Counted from the stretch's first letter, positions 1 through 7,778 are shown. The stretch: DNA of 24,982 nucleotides from Nitrosomonadales bacterium (GCA_016721605.1 JADKHS010000032.1:1-24982); one strand, 5' to 3'. The notes: generated by a model not told the origin, from the sequence alone. Translations and numbers: made by a program.

Positions 1-2
1 GC

Positions 3-62
3 AGCGTCGTACCTCTGCCTGAAGATGGTTACCCTCTTAAACTCGATGCATTATTGTCTTGA
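3..62 (+). CDS. C-terminal tail of an IS1595-family transposase (cut by window start)
   Basis: The reading frame entering from the window edge ends with LKLDALLS and a TGA at 60-62. The same C-terminal residues are encoded at 1120-1146 behind the second transposase copy, where they are out of frame with the upstream part. This suggests that the copy entering from the left keeps the original end of the protein and the second copy has lost it through an indel. Only about 19 residues are visible, so the assignment depends on the match to the second copy. Confidence 0.45.
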   Translation, partial: SVVPLPEDGYPLKLDALLS

Positions 63-192
63 CGGAGGGGCCACTGTAATTAGTTACCTGATTAGTTACG
101 TGCCTCAGTTGGGTGTAATTTTTTACGTACAGGCTCATGTGGTGAGCCACTGAGGGGCGAATAATAGGCGCATTTACCCAAGGAGATGCGTC

Positions 193-1146
193 ATGGCAAT
201 GAACCGAGTTCAGTTTCAAAAGGGTCTGTCGATGTCTGAGTTTCTGAAGCAGTACGGGAGGGTGGAGCAATGTCACGCGGCGCTGTTGGCGTCGCGCTGG
301 CCAGAGGGCTTTGTCTGTCCGCATTGCGGAGAAACCCATCACAGCACCTTCATCCACGACGGCAGGCAGCACTGGCAGTGCCAAGCGTGCCGCTACCAGA
401 CGACGGTCACTGCCGGTACGATCTTCCAAGCGACGAAGCTGCCGCTGACGCTCTGGTTTCTGGCGATGCACTTGCTGACCCAAGCGAAAAACAATGTTGC
501 CGCGCTGGAACTCATGCGCCATCTGGGCGTGAGCTGGCGAAGACCGCTCTGGTTGACGAAACCGTTGCTGTAAGTCATGACTGAGCGCGAATCCTCCCGT
601 TCTCGAAGGGCGAGACGAAATTGACGATGCCTACCTGGGCGGCGAGCGCCCGAGTAAGCGCGGTCGAGGTTCCGAAAACAAAGCCTCCTTCGTTGCTGCT
701 GTGCAGACCACAGAGGACGGCAAGCCGGTCGTAGCCTGCTTCGTCCACATCCCGTTCACCAAGAAAGCCATCGAGGCTTGGGCCAAGAAAGCACTGGCGC
801 CTTCCGCTCAAGTGCTGTCCGACGGATTGGGATGTTTTCGGGGCGTCGCTGCCAGCGGCGCTACGCACTCCGCCGTTATTATGAACGGTGGCACGGGTCG
901 GGAAGCGGCGCAACACCCGGCATTTCGCGCCGTGAATACCGTGCTGGGCAACCTGAAAAACAGCTATCAGTGGAACCTACCATGCTTTCGACTTCCGTAA
1001 ATACGCAGACCGTTACCTGGCCGAGGTTCAGTACCTTTTTAACCGTCGCTTCGATCTTGATACCATCCTCAAGCGCCTCGTTCGCGCTGCGGCGATTACA
1101 ACCCCATGCCCTGAAGCCGCTTAAACTCGATGCATTATTGTCTTGA
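193..1146 (+). pseudogene. IS1595-family transposase, multiply disrupted
   Basis: The protein starts at ATG 193 behind AAGGAGATGCGTC. Its N-terminal zinc ribbon has CPHC at about residues 43-46 and CQAC at about 63-66, typical of IS1595/ISXO2-like transposases that move by a DDE mechanism. The frame is broken by an in-frame TAA at 571-573, then shifts near 605-610, after which EIDDAYLGGERP and LSDGLGCF carry the expected DDE-type aspartates. A second shift near 965-970 leads to GTYHAFDFRKYADRYLAE, the conserved C-terminal part of the family. A third indel near 1116 throws the last residues (LKLDALLS) out of frame. With at least four lesions the element cannot make its own transposase. Family assignment is confident; the exact subgroup is not. 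Confidence 0.85.
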
Positions 1147-1198
1147 CGGAGGGGCCACTGTAATTAGTTATTTCTGAAACCCATCAAAAATATTTTTC

Positions 1199-1215
1199 CT
1201 TAAGCAACCCTTAAG
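1199..1215 (+). promoter_or_regulatory. PmrA/QseB-type box upstream of the SHP cytochrome operon
   Basis: CTTAAG, five bases, CTTAAG: two direct repeats whose starts are 11 bases apart, about one helical turn. This equals the known PmrA box (YTTAAK-N5-YTTAAK) and the QseB site. A candidate -10 (TATTCT, 1226-1231) lies ten bases downstream. An OmpR-family regulator is encoded at the other end of this gene cluster and is the obvious candidate to bind it. Binding is inferred. Confidence 0.6.
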
Positions 1216-1264
1216 CTTGGCCTTTTATTCTGCACACCTCTTAATGCAATAAAGGAGGTGAAAA

Positions 1265-1690
1265 ATGTTCCGCGAATTTAATGTCACGTTGGTTTGTGCA
1301 CTGGTGGTTGTCGCCGGATTAATTTCAGGCCCGGCTTTCGCGCAAACGCCGGATGAGGCGCTGGCTGCCATGCAAAGCGATGCGGCAAAGGCTACTTCGG
1401 ATTTCAAGGGATTTTCAGCTGCGCGCGGGGAGAATTTTTTCAAGGTAAAACACGGTAATGAATGGAGCTGCGCCTCTTGCCATACCGAAAATCCGGCTGC
1501 GCCAGGCAAGCATGCAAAGACTGGCAAAGTCATACAGCCCTTTGCGCCGTCTGCTAATGCAGAGCGATTCACTGACCCGGCCAAAGTAGCAAAATGGTTC
1601 AAGCGCAACTGTAATGACGTGCTTGATCGCGTTTGCTCACCGCAGGAAAAAGGCGATGTGCTTACTTATCTGCTCACTGTTAAAAAATAA
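1265..1690 (+). CDS. shp: SHP-type monohaem cytochrome c (DUF1924 family)
   Basis: A 141-residue secreted c-type cytochrome. A signal peptide ends near AFA (residue 26), and one haem site, CASCH, lies at residues 69-73. The C-terminal RNCND segment places Asn115 next to Cys116, with Cys124 eight residues on. In the sphaeroides haem protein (SHP) family the sixth haem ligand is an asparagine in this place beside a disulfide, and it leaves the iron on reduction so that O2 or NO can bind. That chemistry is family knowledge; the residues are visible here. The start is set by an excellent ribosome site, AAAGGAGGTG, at 1251-1260. It is the first gene of a co-directional set with DHC and cytochrome b, 14 bases before the next gene, and it follows a PmrA/QseB-like box, so regulated expression is likely. 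Confidence 0.85.
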   Translation: MFREFNVTLVCALVVVAGLISGPAFAQTPDEALAAMQSDAAKATSDFKGFSAARGENFFKVKHGNEWSCASCHTENPAAPGKHAKTGKVIQPFAPSANAERFTDPAKVAKWFKRNCNDVLDRVCSPQEKGDVLTYLLTVKK

Positions 1691-1704
1691 CCAAGGAGAT
1701 TGAT

Positions 1705-2223
1705 ATGTCAAAATATTATAAAAATTTTCCACGTAGACTTGTTTCGGCCTTGCTGGTTATGGGTGTGGCAATGTCCAGCGCACAGGCAGGTGATCGCGCT
1801 GAAAAATACAGCGGCGAAAATCGCGGCAAACCAGTTCAACCTTCACAAGTTAACGCAAAATTTCAGCAGGAATGTTCTACCTGCCACATCGCATATGCGC
1901 CGGGATTGCTGCCTGCTGCATCCTGGCGCAAGGTCATGGGCGGTCTAAATAAGCATTTCGGTTCGGATGCTTCGTTGACGGACCAGGAAAACAAGGAGAT
2001 CACCGCTTTTCTGGTAAACAATGCTTCCAACCGCTGGAGTGCGTCGACAGCGCCATTGCGGATCACTGAGGCTGCCTGGTTTAAGCGCAAACACGATAGC
2101 CACGAAATTCCCCCGACTGTTTGGAAGAATCCGAAGGTGAAGAGCCCGGCTAATTGTGCGGCCTGCCATCAACAGGCGGATCGGGGTGATTTCAGTGAAC
2201 GTAATATAAAAATACCCAAGTAA
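1705..2223 (+). CDS. dhc: Dihaem cytochrome c (DHC family)
   Basis: A 172-residue periplasmic cytochrome with a signal peptide ending near AQA (residue 28) and two haem-binding motifs, CSTCH at 57-61 and CAACH at 151-155, one per domain. DHC proteins are the usual genetic and redox partner of SHP: electrons pass from a membrane cytochrome b through DHC to SHP. An AAGGAG ribosome site lies nine bases ahead of the ATG. The gene sits 14 bases after the SHP gene and 12 bases before the cytochrome b gene, consistent with one transcript. No defects are seen. Confidence 0.85.
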   Translation: MSKYYKNFPRRLVSALLVMGVAMSSAQAGDRAEKYSGENRGKPVQPSQVNAKFQQECSTCHIAYAPGLLPAASWRKVMGGLNKHFGSDASLTDQENKEITAFLVNNASNRWSASTAPLRITEAAWFKRKHDSHEIPPTVWKNPKVKSPANCAACHQQADRGDFSERNIKIPK

Positions 2224-2235
2224 AAGGAGATCATC

Positions 2236-2898
2236 ATGAGTCAACGTATATTGGTTTGGGATGTGCCGACGCGGGTTTTCCATTGGCTGCTGGTATTGTC
2301 ATTCAGCGGCGCGTTTCTAACTGCTGAAACGGAGCGTTACCGCGATATCCATGTGGTGCTCGGCTACACCTTGCTCGGCTTAATCGCGTTTAGGTTACTG
2401 TGGGGATTTTTCGGCACGCGCTATGCAAAGTTCCGATCTTTTTTGTTCAAACCCCGCGAAATTATTGCTTATTCGATATCGCTGCTCAAGGGCAAGCCCC
2501 CGCATTATGTGGGACACAATCCGGCGGGCAGTGTGGCGATCTGGTTGCTGTTAATACTAGGTATCTTGTCTGGAGTAACCGGAGTGATATTGTTTCAAGA
2601 CATCGGTGGCGATGTGATGGAAGAGTTACATGAGGCCACATCCAATGCCATGCTGGCCATAGTATTTGTCCACATAGCCGGGGTGGTGGTGAGCAGCTTA
2701 ATGCACCGCGAGAATCTGGTGCGCTCCATGGTAAACGGTTTTAAATCCGCAGAGCCGAATGAAGGCATCCGTCGCTCATATCTCTGGCTGGGTGTCATAA
2801 TGTTGGCCGGTGTTGTGGCATTCTGGGCTGGTTACCCAGCAACCGGACTGGTGACAACAAGTGAGAAAGTGGCACAAGTCGGGCAACACAGACAATGA
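2236..2898 (+). CDS. Cytochrome b561 family membrane protein
   Basis: A 220-residue inner-membrane dihaem cytochrome b of the prokaryotic b561/hydrogenase b-subunit type. It opens with VWDVPTRVFHW, the family signature. Candidate haem-ligand histidines are His16, His39, His132 and His146, set in hydrophobic segments at about 15-30, 38-60, 98-120 and 138-156, with a further helix near 183-200. It probably passes electrons from the quinone pool to the periplasmic dihaem cytochrome encoded immediately upstream. The start has AAAAGGAG nine bases ahead. The SHP-DHC-cytochrome b gene order is a known conserved cluster in proteobacteria; the physiological electron acceptor (O2, NO or other) cannot be told from the sequence. 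Confidence 0.85.
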   Translation: MSQRILVWDVPTRVFHWLLVLSFSGAFLTAETERYRDIHVVLGYTLLGLIAFRLLWGFFGTRYAKFRSFLFKPREIIAYSISLLKGKPPHYVGHNPAGSVAIWLLLILGILSGVTGVILFQDIGGDVMEELHEATSNAMLAIVFVHIAGVVVSSLMHRENLVRSMVNGFKSAEPNEGIRRSYLWLGVIMLAGVVAFWAGYPATGLVTTSEKVAQVGQHRQ

Positions 2899-2902
2899 TT
2901 GA

Positions 2903-2931
2903 AAATTGTTATTTTTTGCAAGCAACAATTT
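2903..2931. promoter_or_regulatory. Inverted repeat between cytochrome b and the response regulator
   Basis: AAATTGTT (2903-2910) and AACAATTT (2924-2931) form a perfect 8-base inverted repeat in the 77-base gap before the response regulator. It is AT-rich and lacks a downstream T-run, so an operator or a weak attenuator is more likely than an intrinsic terminator. No function is shown. Confidence 0.3.
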
Positions 2932-2975
2932 AAAATAAAATTGCAACGGTTCTGCGCCATTGCTTAGGTGAAAAA

Positions 2976-3656
2976 ATGCGCATATTGGTAATCCAAGACG
3001 ATGCCCTGCTGGGCGATGCGATCCAGGCTGGCTTGAAACAATCCGGCTACGCCGTGGATTGGATGAAAGACGGGGTCTCGGCAGAGCAGGCACTCACTAC
3101 CGAGCCCTACGCGGCAGTGGTTCTGGATTTGGGGCTGCCGCGCCTTTCCGGATTGGCAGTGCTGCACCGTCTGCGCAGCCGAAATATCCAAACAAATGCC
3201 CAAACGCCCGTGTTAATCCTGACCGCGATGGATACGGTGGATGACCGCATCAAAGGGCTGGACACCGGTGCGGATGACTACATGGTCAAGCCATTTGACA
3301 TGGGGGAATTGGCGGCCCGCTTGCGCGCACTGGTGCGCCGCGCCAGCGGGAAGACTGCCCCGTTACTACAGGTTTCCGGGGTCAAGCTTGATCCCGCTGC
3401 CCATTGTGTGCTGTACCAAGACAAACCGGTTGAGCTTTCGGCCAAGGAGTTCGCGTTGTTGCATGCCCTGATGCTCAACTCGGGAAAAGTACTTTCGCGC
3501 GCCCGGCTTGAAGAACAGCTTTATGCGTGGGGCGATGAGGTCGAAAGCAATGCAGTGGAAGTGCATATCCATCATCTGCGCCGCAAGCTTTTCCCCGAAC
3601 TGATCGAAACTATACGCGGCGTGGGCTACCTGATACCGCGCGATAAGGCAGTCTGA
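2976..3656 (+). CDS. OmpR-family response regulator (QseB/PmrA-like)
   Basis: A 226-residue two-component regulator. The receiver domain (about 1-120) has the acidic pair Asp8-Asp9, the phospho-acceptor Asp51 in VVLDLGLP, Thr83 and Lys105 in the VKPF motif. A winged-helix DNA-binding domain follows (about 130-222), ending in VHIHHLRRKL and the TIRGVGYLIP hairpin. This is the layout of QseB, PmrA and TctD proteins. It is followed with a one-base gap by a histidine kinase gene and lies 77 bases after the cytochrome genes. A CTTAAG-N5-CTTAAG box ahead of the cytochrome operon matches the binding site known for this subfamily, so it probably controls that operon. The signal sensed is unknown. Confidence 0.88.
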   Translation: MRILVIQDDALLGDAIQAGLKQSGYAVDWMKDGVSAEQALTTEPYAAVVLDLGLPRLSGLAVLHRLRSRNIQTNAQTPVLILTAMDTVDDRIKGLDTGADDYMVKPFDMGELAARLRALVRRASGKTAPLLQVSGVKLDPAAHCVLYQDKPVELSAKEFALLHALMLNSGKVLSRARLEEQLYAWGDEVESNAVEVHIHHLRRKLFPELIETIRGVGYLIPRDKAV

Positions 3657-3657
3657 A

Positions 3658-4989
3658 ATGTGGCGACGCGCATCACTCAAACAACGGCTGCTTGTTTTGG
3701 CGCTGACGGCGATCACACTGGTCTGGCTCGGCGCGGCTGCATTTACCTACCATAATGCGCGCGAGGAGTTCGACGAGGTACTGGATGCACACCTGGCGCA
3801 GGCGGCTGCACTATTGGTTGTCCAATCATCGCATGATCTTGACGAACTCGAAACAGAGCATGCGCCACTGCTGCACAAGTATGCCCGCCGGGTCGCGTTT
3901 CAAGTATGGGATAAAGGACACCAGCTCCGCCTGCATTCCGCCAACGCTCCGCAACAACCTTTGGCCAACGAAGAGCGCGGCTTCAGCGACCACACCATCG
4001 ACGGGCACCACTGGCGCGTATTTAGCACCTGGAATGAATCCGCCGAATATTTGATCCAGGTAGCGGAACGCGCCGATGTGCGCGACGAGCTGGCGCGCGG
4101 TATTGCTGGCAATATGCTCAAGCCACTGTTTATTTCTTTGCCTTTACTGGCACTGCTGCTATGGATCGCAGTTGCGCGCGGCTTTGCGCCCGCTGGACAA
4201 ACTGACCCGCGAAGTGGAACAGCGCGCGCCGGATAATCTTGCCGCGCTGGATGCGTCATCCGCCCGCGCGAAGTGGTGCCGCTGATCGAACGGCTTAACC
4301 GGCTATTCACCCGCCTCGAAGCTTCCATGCAAAAAGAGCGGCGTTTTACCGCAGACGCTGCGCATGAGTTGCGCACCCCGGTGGCCGCGATCAAGGCGCA
4401 AGCGCAAGTGGCTAGAGCGGCTTGCGGCGAAGCGGAGCGCAACCATGCGCTCGACAACGCGATTCTCGGTTGTGACCGGGCCGCCCATCTGATCGAACAA
4501 TTACTGACCCTTGCCCGCATCGACACCTTGGGAAATGACGTGACTGAAGCCTGCCAGCTGAGAGTTATCGCCGCTGAGGTAATCGCCGCAATCGCCCCGG
4601 CTGCACTGAGCCAACACGTACGACTCGAATTGACGGAAGGCGCCGAAGTAGAGGTCCGCTGCAATCCGGTATTACTGCGCATCCTATTGCGCAATCTGAT
4701 CGACAATGCCGTGCGCCACACACAGCCGGAAACATCAGTTTGGGTCAGTATCACCCATCAGCAAGGGCTTGCTTGTCTGTCGGTGAATGATAATGGACCC
4801 GGCATTCCGGAAGCGGAACTGGCAAGGGTCTCGGAAAGGTTCTATCGCCCCATAGGTACTAGCGCCAGCGGTAGTGGTTTGGGGCTATCTATCGTCAATC
4901 GTATCGCCGAGATTCATGGTGCTTCCCTGCGAATCGCGCCACAGATTTCAGGAGCTGGATTGAGTGTAACGGTGGTTTTCAAGCTATAG
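3658..4989 (+). CDS. Sensor histidine kinase (QseC-like), interrupted by two compensating frameshifts
   Basis: Restored, this is a 443-residue membrane kinase. TM1 is at about 11-29, a periplasmic sensor domain spans about 30-150, and TM2 lies at 155-174. A linker precedes the H-box ADAAHELRTP, with the phospho-histidine near residue 236, then come N-box NLIDNAVRH, G1 DNGPGIP and G2 GSGLGLSIV. As written, the first frame stops at 4234-4236 and the kinase core only reopens at about 4273. The true protein appears to read through in another frame from about 4192 to 4262: one extra C in a run near 4190 and one missing C near 4263 cancel out. If real, the sensor and the catalytic core are separate polypeptides; if a read error, the gene is intact. 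It overlaps no neighbour and starts one base after the regulator's stop codon. Confidence 0.8.
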
Positions 4990-5054
4990 CGTTGGGCTGA
5001 AACGACCGAGTACAGGGGTATGTCAAAATTACACTTATTCTTGGGTTAACCCGG

Positions 5055-5080
5055 TGAAAATTGCAGATGAAAATTGCAGA
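5055..5080. repeat. 13-base tandem duplication
   Basis: TGAAAATTGCAGA occurs twice in direct succession (5055-5067, 5068-5080) in the 194-base gap between the kinase and the outer-membrane protein, which converge here. No function is evident. Confidence 0.7.
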
Positions 5081-5136
5081 TGAATTTGATAAAAGACTTA
5101 TATGTGGCAGGCGATATGGTTTTGGGCGTAAAAAAA

Positions 5137-5160
5137 CCGGGCAATTTTTTAATTGCCCGG
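5137..5160 (-). terminator. Intrinsic terminator of the outer-membrane protein gene
   Basis: A perfect 10-base stem, CCGGGCAATT with AATTGCCCGG, closes a 4-base loop. On the minus strand it is followed by seven T residues. It lies 23 bases past the stop codon of the minus-strand outer-membrane protein gene. Confidence 0.85.
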
Positions 5161-5183
5161 TTGCGCATCGGTAAAACAAAACA

Positions 5184-5810
5184 TTAGAATTTAAACGTGA
5201 TACCGGTCGACACGAAATCGATATCAGTTTCACCAGTGGTGGCATCATCCCCCATCTTTTTTAAACGCTCCCACTCTGCACGAATGGCGAGATTCGAGGT
5301 GAAATCGTACTTTGCGCCGAAACCAAAGTTTGCACCAGTGCTGGATTCTTTTTGGTTATTTCCAACAACACCAATGGCGGAAACACTAGTTTTTAGCTCG
5401 CTTCTAACCAAACCAAGTTTGCCAAACACAGAAAACCCATAAGTGATAGGTGCCGTAAAAACACCTGCCAATCCCCAGGCACTAGCTTTAGCGGATAAAT
5501 TAGCGGGAACAACGGTGCTGCCATTCAATATGGTGCCATTAGCGGTAGCTTTACCCAAGTCAAAATAGGTGGCTTCGATTCCCCATACTGGGTCAATCTG
5601 GTAACCGCCATATATCTTGTATCCCGTATCTTTGTCATCAATATTGGTGGCCACACCAGGCTCGATGTCTTTGAATTTGGATTGGCCAACACTGCCGCCG
5701 ACGTAATATGCGGATTGGCCTGTTGCGGGTGCCGCTATTGTTGCGGGAACGATGAAAGCGCTTCCTACTCCCAGTAGTGCAACTGTACAAGCTATTTTTT
5801 TCAGTTCCAT
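5184..5810 (-). CDS. Outer-membrane beta-barrel protein (OmpA-like/OmpW-like barrel)
   Basis: A 208-residue protein with a signal peptide (KK then a hydrophobic stretch, cleavage near residues 25-27). The mature part is about 180 residues of alternating hydrophobic/polar strands, for example YYVGGSVGQSKF, TGYKIYGGYQ, WGIEATYFDLG and LAIRAEWERL. The last residue is phenylalanine, the usual BamA-recognition end of outer-membrane barrels. The size and strand pattern fit an 8-strand barrel of the OmpA N-terminal/OMP_b-brl type; no peptidoglycan-binding OmpA domain is present. AAAGGG lies upstream of the ATG. A MITE-like element lies about 100 bases upstream and a strong terminator downstream, so it is probably a single-gene unit. 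The specific role is unknown. Confidence 0.75.
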   Translation of the reverse strand: MELKKIACTVALLGVGSAFIVPATIAAPATGQSAYYVGGSVGQSKFKDIEPGVATNIDDKDTGYKIYGGYQIDPVWGIEATYFDLGKATANGTILNGSTVVPANLSAKASAWGLAGVFTAPITYGFSVFGKLGLVRSELKTSVSAIGVVGNNQKESSTGANFGFGAKYDFTSNLAIRAEWERLKKMGDDATTGETDIDFVSTGITFKF

Positions 5811-5909
5811 GATTTACCCTTTCGCGTAGTTGAAAATTTTGCTTCGATAAAAACCTTACTTCCTAAACAGGTGGTTACCATGCAACCCTCTTTGTAAAAA
5901 AGGTCAGTC

Positions 5910-6058
5910 TTAAGGGCACCTCTAAAAATCCAATTTTCGTCATAATACGGCGTTACTCGAAAAAAATTATCGCTTACATATAAACTATATGCCGCGCTCA
6001 AATTTTTTACTCGCGCCTTGTCTTACTTAGAAACTTGAATTTTTAGAGGTGCCCTTAA
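5910..6058. mobile_element. MITE-like element, copy 1
   Basis: A 149-base element with perfect 20-base terminal inverted repeats (ATTTTTAGAGGTGCCCTTAA at the right end). It encodes no protein. Reverse-complemented, its interior aligns with a second copy at 9810-9971, sharing for example AAGACAAGGCGCGA/AAGACTAGGCGCGA and GAGTAACGCCGTATTATGACG/AAGTAACAAAGTATTGTGACA. It lies upstream of the outer-membrane protein gene. It would have to be mobilised by a transposase encoded elsewhere. Confidence 0.8.
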
Positions 6059-6211
6059 TAATATTTCCCTTGCTACTAAGGACTCTAGCGCAAATTTTGT
6101 CATGCCTACGCGGGTAATCCATCTTTTGATGGCGAACAAAGTTGTTTCGCTACATTTTTATTTTATCTTCTGGCAGTTCAGTCAGTACCGGTACACTCAA
6201 GCTTAATGGAT

Positions 6212-6571
6212 TTATCCACGCGCATATAACGCTTCCAGTAACTCCACTTCAAACACCAGTGTTGCATTTGGTGGGATAGCGCGCCCTGCGCCACGCGCAC
6301 CATAGCCTAGTGACGCTGGAATAGTCAGTTTACGCACGCCACCGACTTGCATGCCTTGCACACCTTCATCCCAACCAGCGATAACTTCCCTTGCGCCAAG
6401 AGTGAATTGGAAAGGATCATTTCTATCTTTGCTGGAGTCGAATTTAGTGCCATCTGTAAGCCATCCGGTGTAATGCACAGTAACGGTGTGTCCGCCTTGG
6501 GCGGCGGCTCCCCCATTACCAATGGTGATGTCTTCATATTGCAATCCGGATGGGGTGGTGATTGTAGTCAT
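6212..6571 (-). CDS. FKBP-type peptidyl-prolyl cis-trans isomerase
   Basis: A 119-residue single-domain FKBP that catalyses cis-trans isomerisation of peptidyl-prolyl bonds to assist folding. Without a signal peptide it is probably cytoplasmic. The fold signature is complete: VTVHYTGWLTDGTKFDSS, the aromatic pocket residues in FQFTLGAREVIAGWDEGVQGM, the flap ending in LGYGARGAG, and IPPNATLVFEVELL. Its length is that of the stand-alone FKBP12-like class, shorter than FkpA or FklB, which carry N-terminal dimerisation domains. An AAGGA site lies ahead of the ATG. It is 63 bases downstream of folD on the same strand and may be co-transcribed with it. Confidence 0.92.
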   Translation of the reverse strand: MTTITTPSGLQYEDITIGNGGAAAQGGHTVTVHYTGWLTDGTKFDSSKDRNDPFQFTLGAREVIAGWDEGVQGMQVGGVRKLTIPASLGYGARGAGRAIPPNATLVFEVELLEALYARG

Positions 6572-6634
6572 GTTTTTCCTTGTAAGTTGGTTTAGGGTTC
6601 GTTATTCCCGCTTTTGTTGGAATGGCGGTTATTC

Positions 6635-7486
6635 TTACTTTTTGAAACGTTCTGCCGCTTGTATGGTATTCGCTATCAGCATGGTAATAGTCATTGGGCC
6701 AACGCCGCCGGGCACAGGGGTGATATAGCCCGCTACTTCTTTTGCACTTTCAAAATCAATGTCGCCCACTAGTTTGCCGTTTGGCAGACGGTTAATGCCG
6801 ACATCAATTACGACTGCGCCGGGTTTAATCATATCGCCAGTAATCATCTGAGGTTTGCCAGTAGCGACCACTAAAATATCGGCATCCCGTGTGTGTTTGC
6901 CCAAGTTCACCGTCTTAGAGGTGCAAATGGTGACGGTGGCGTTTTTATGCAACAGCAGAAGCGCCATTGGTTTGCCGACGATATTGCTACGGCCAACTAT
7001 CACGGCGTGTTTGCCTTCGATTTCTATACCCATTTTCTCCAGCAATTTCATTGTACCAGAAGGTGTGCAGGGCGGAAATAAGGTGGTACCGGTGACTAAT
7101 GCGCCAACATTCATCGGATGAAATCCATCTACGTCCTTGTTCGGGCTGATGGCTTCCAGCACCTTCTGACTATCGATGTGATTGGGCAAGGGGAGTTGTA
7201 TCAGCAAACCGTGAATCGCCGGATTAACATTCAATTCCGCAATCTTTGCCAGCAGTGTTGATTCTTGTGTGTCTGCGGGCAGGGCAATATGTTCGGAATA
7301 AAGCCCGACTTCGGCGCAGGCCTTTACCTTGTTGCCAACATACACCTTTGATGCAGGATCTTCACCCACGATGATGACTGCCAAGCCTGGCGTCATGCCG
7401 CGCGACTTTAGCTCATCCACACGTGCCTTCCACTCGGTGCGTAATTCTTGAGCGATGGCCTTGCCGTCAATGATGCGAGCTGTCAT
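6635..7486 (-). CDS. folD: Bifunctional methylene-THF dehydrogenase / methenyl-THF cyclohydrolase
   Basis: A 283-residue cytosolic enzyme that interconverts 5,10-methylene-, 5,10-methenyl- and 10-formyl-tetrahydrofolate with NADP, supplying one-carbon units for purine and formyl-Met synthesis. Visible signatures are the active-site YVGNK segment with Tyr49 and Lys53, GLLIQLPLP, DVDGFHP, the PCTPSG loop and the nucleotide-binding GRSNIVGKP; it ends with TPVPGGVGPMTITML. The start at 7486 is chosen over a longer possible start at 7543 because AAGGAAT lies eight bases upstream and the resulting length matches E. coli FolD (288). Next to glycolate and glycine metabolism it would link to serine/glycine one-carbon flux, but that link is only contextual. 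Confidence 0.95.
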   Translation of the reverse strand: MTARIIDGKAIAQELRTEWKARVDELKSRGMTPGLAVIIVGEDPASKVYVGNKVKACAEVGLYSEHIALPADTQESTLLAKIAELNVNPAIHGLLIQLPLPNHIDSQKVLEAISPNKDVDGFHPMNVGALVTGTTLFPPCTPSGTMKLLEKMGIEIEGKHAVIVGRSNIVGKPMALLLLHKNATVTICTSKTVNLGKHTRDADILVVATGKPQMITGDMIKPGAVVIDVGINRLPNGKLVGDIDFESAKEVAGYITPVPGGVGPMTITMLIANTIQAAERFKK

Positions 7487-7729
7487 TTTTTTATTCCTTG
7501 AGATTAAAACGGAGGTCTTTTTGATACGTTTGATAGTTGGCAACCTCGGTCATGATTTGTAATAGATTTAGTCAACAAAAAAAGCATCCTGAATCTTGCC
7601 CAGCTTGAACTCATGATGTGAGTTTTTTGTGCACTTTTAAAGATGCGAATTGTAACATTCAGTGAATAGAAAATAAGGGCGAGAAAATGGAGGCTTAACG
7701 GTAGCCCCCTAAATGATCTACTGAATAAA

Positions 7730-7778
7730 GTTCATAACTGGGGTTCATAACTGGGGTTCATAATTGGGGTTCATAATA
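7730..7778. repeat. 13-base tandem repeat spanning the hppA stop codon
   Basis: The unit GTTCATAACTGGG is present about 3.7 times (7730-7742, 7743-7755, 7756-7768 with one change, and a partial fourth copy). The partial copy contains the TGA stop of hppA at 7771-7773. Read on the minus strand, each unit carries the TTATGAAC that surrounds the stop, so the array looks like repeated slippage of the gene's 3' end. The 7487-7729 gap to folD holds nothing else I recognise. Confidence 0.85.

Larger units (their letters stand above)
1..1170 (+). mobile_element. Tandem IS1595-family insertion sequence remnants
   Basis: Two IS1595-type element ends lie head-to-tail. Bases 1-86 hold only the 3' tail of a first copy; bases about 87-1170 hold a near full-length second copy with a broken transposase. 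The last 51 bases of each tail (36-86 and 1120-1170) are identical, and the sequence just before them is alignable but differs by an 8-base indel. Around 79-101 a 12-base stretch beginning ATTAGTTAC is duplicated. I could not identify a convincing left inverted repeat, so the exact left boundary of the second copy is unknown. Confidence 0.7.

Noticed and set aside
3900..4754. 284-codon minus-strand frame
   Set aside because: It lies wholly antisense to the histidine kinase, whose motifs are unambiguous; composition is arginine/serine-rich as expected of a shadow.
5801..6001. 66-codon minus-strand frame upstream of the outer-membrane protein
   Set aside because: It lies mostly within the MITE and its interior, with no ribosome site or recognisable protein.
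6185..6194. GTACCGGTAC palindrome as an operator
   Set aside because: Ten bases only, located downstream of the FKBP gene rather than in a promoter.
7487..7543. Extended FolD start at 7543
   Set aside because: The extra 19 residues are basic and unlike FolD, while ATG 7486 has a good ribosome site and gives the usual N-terminus.
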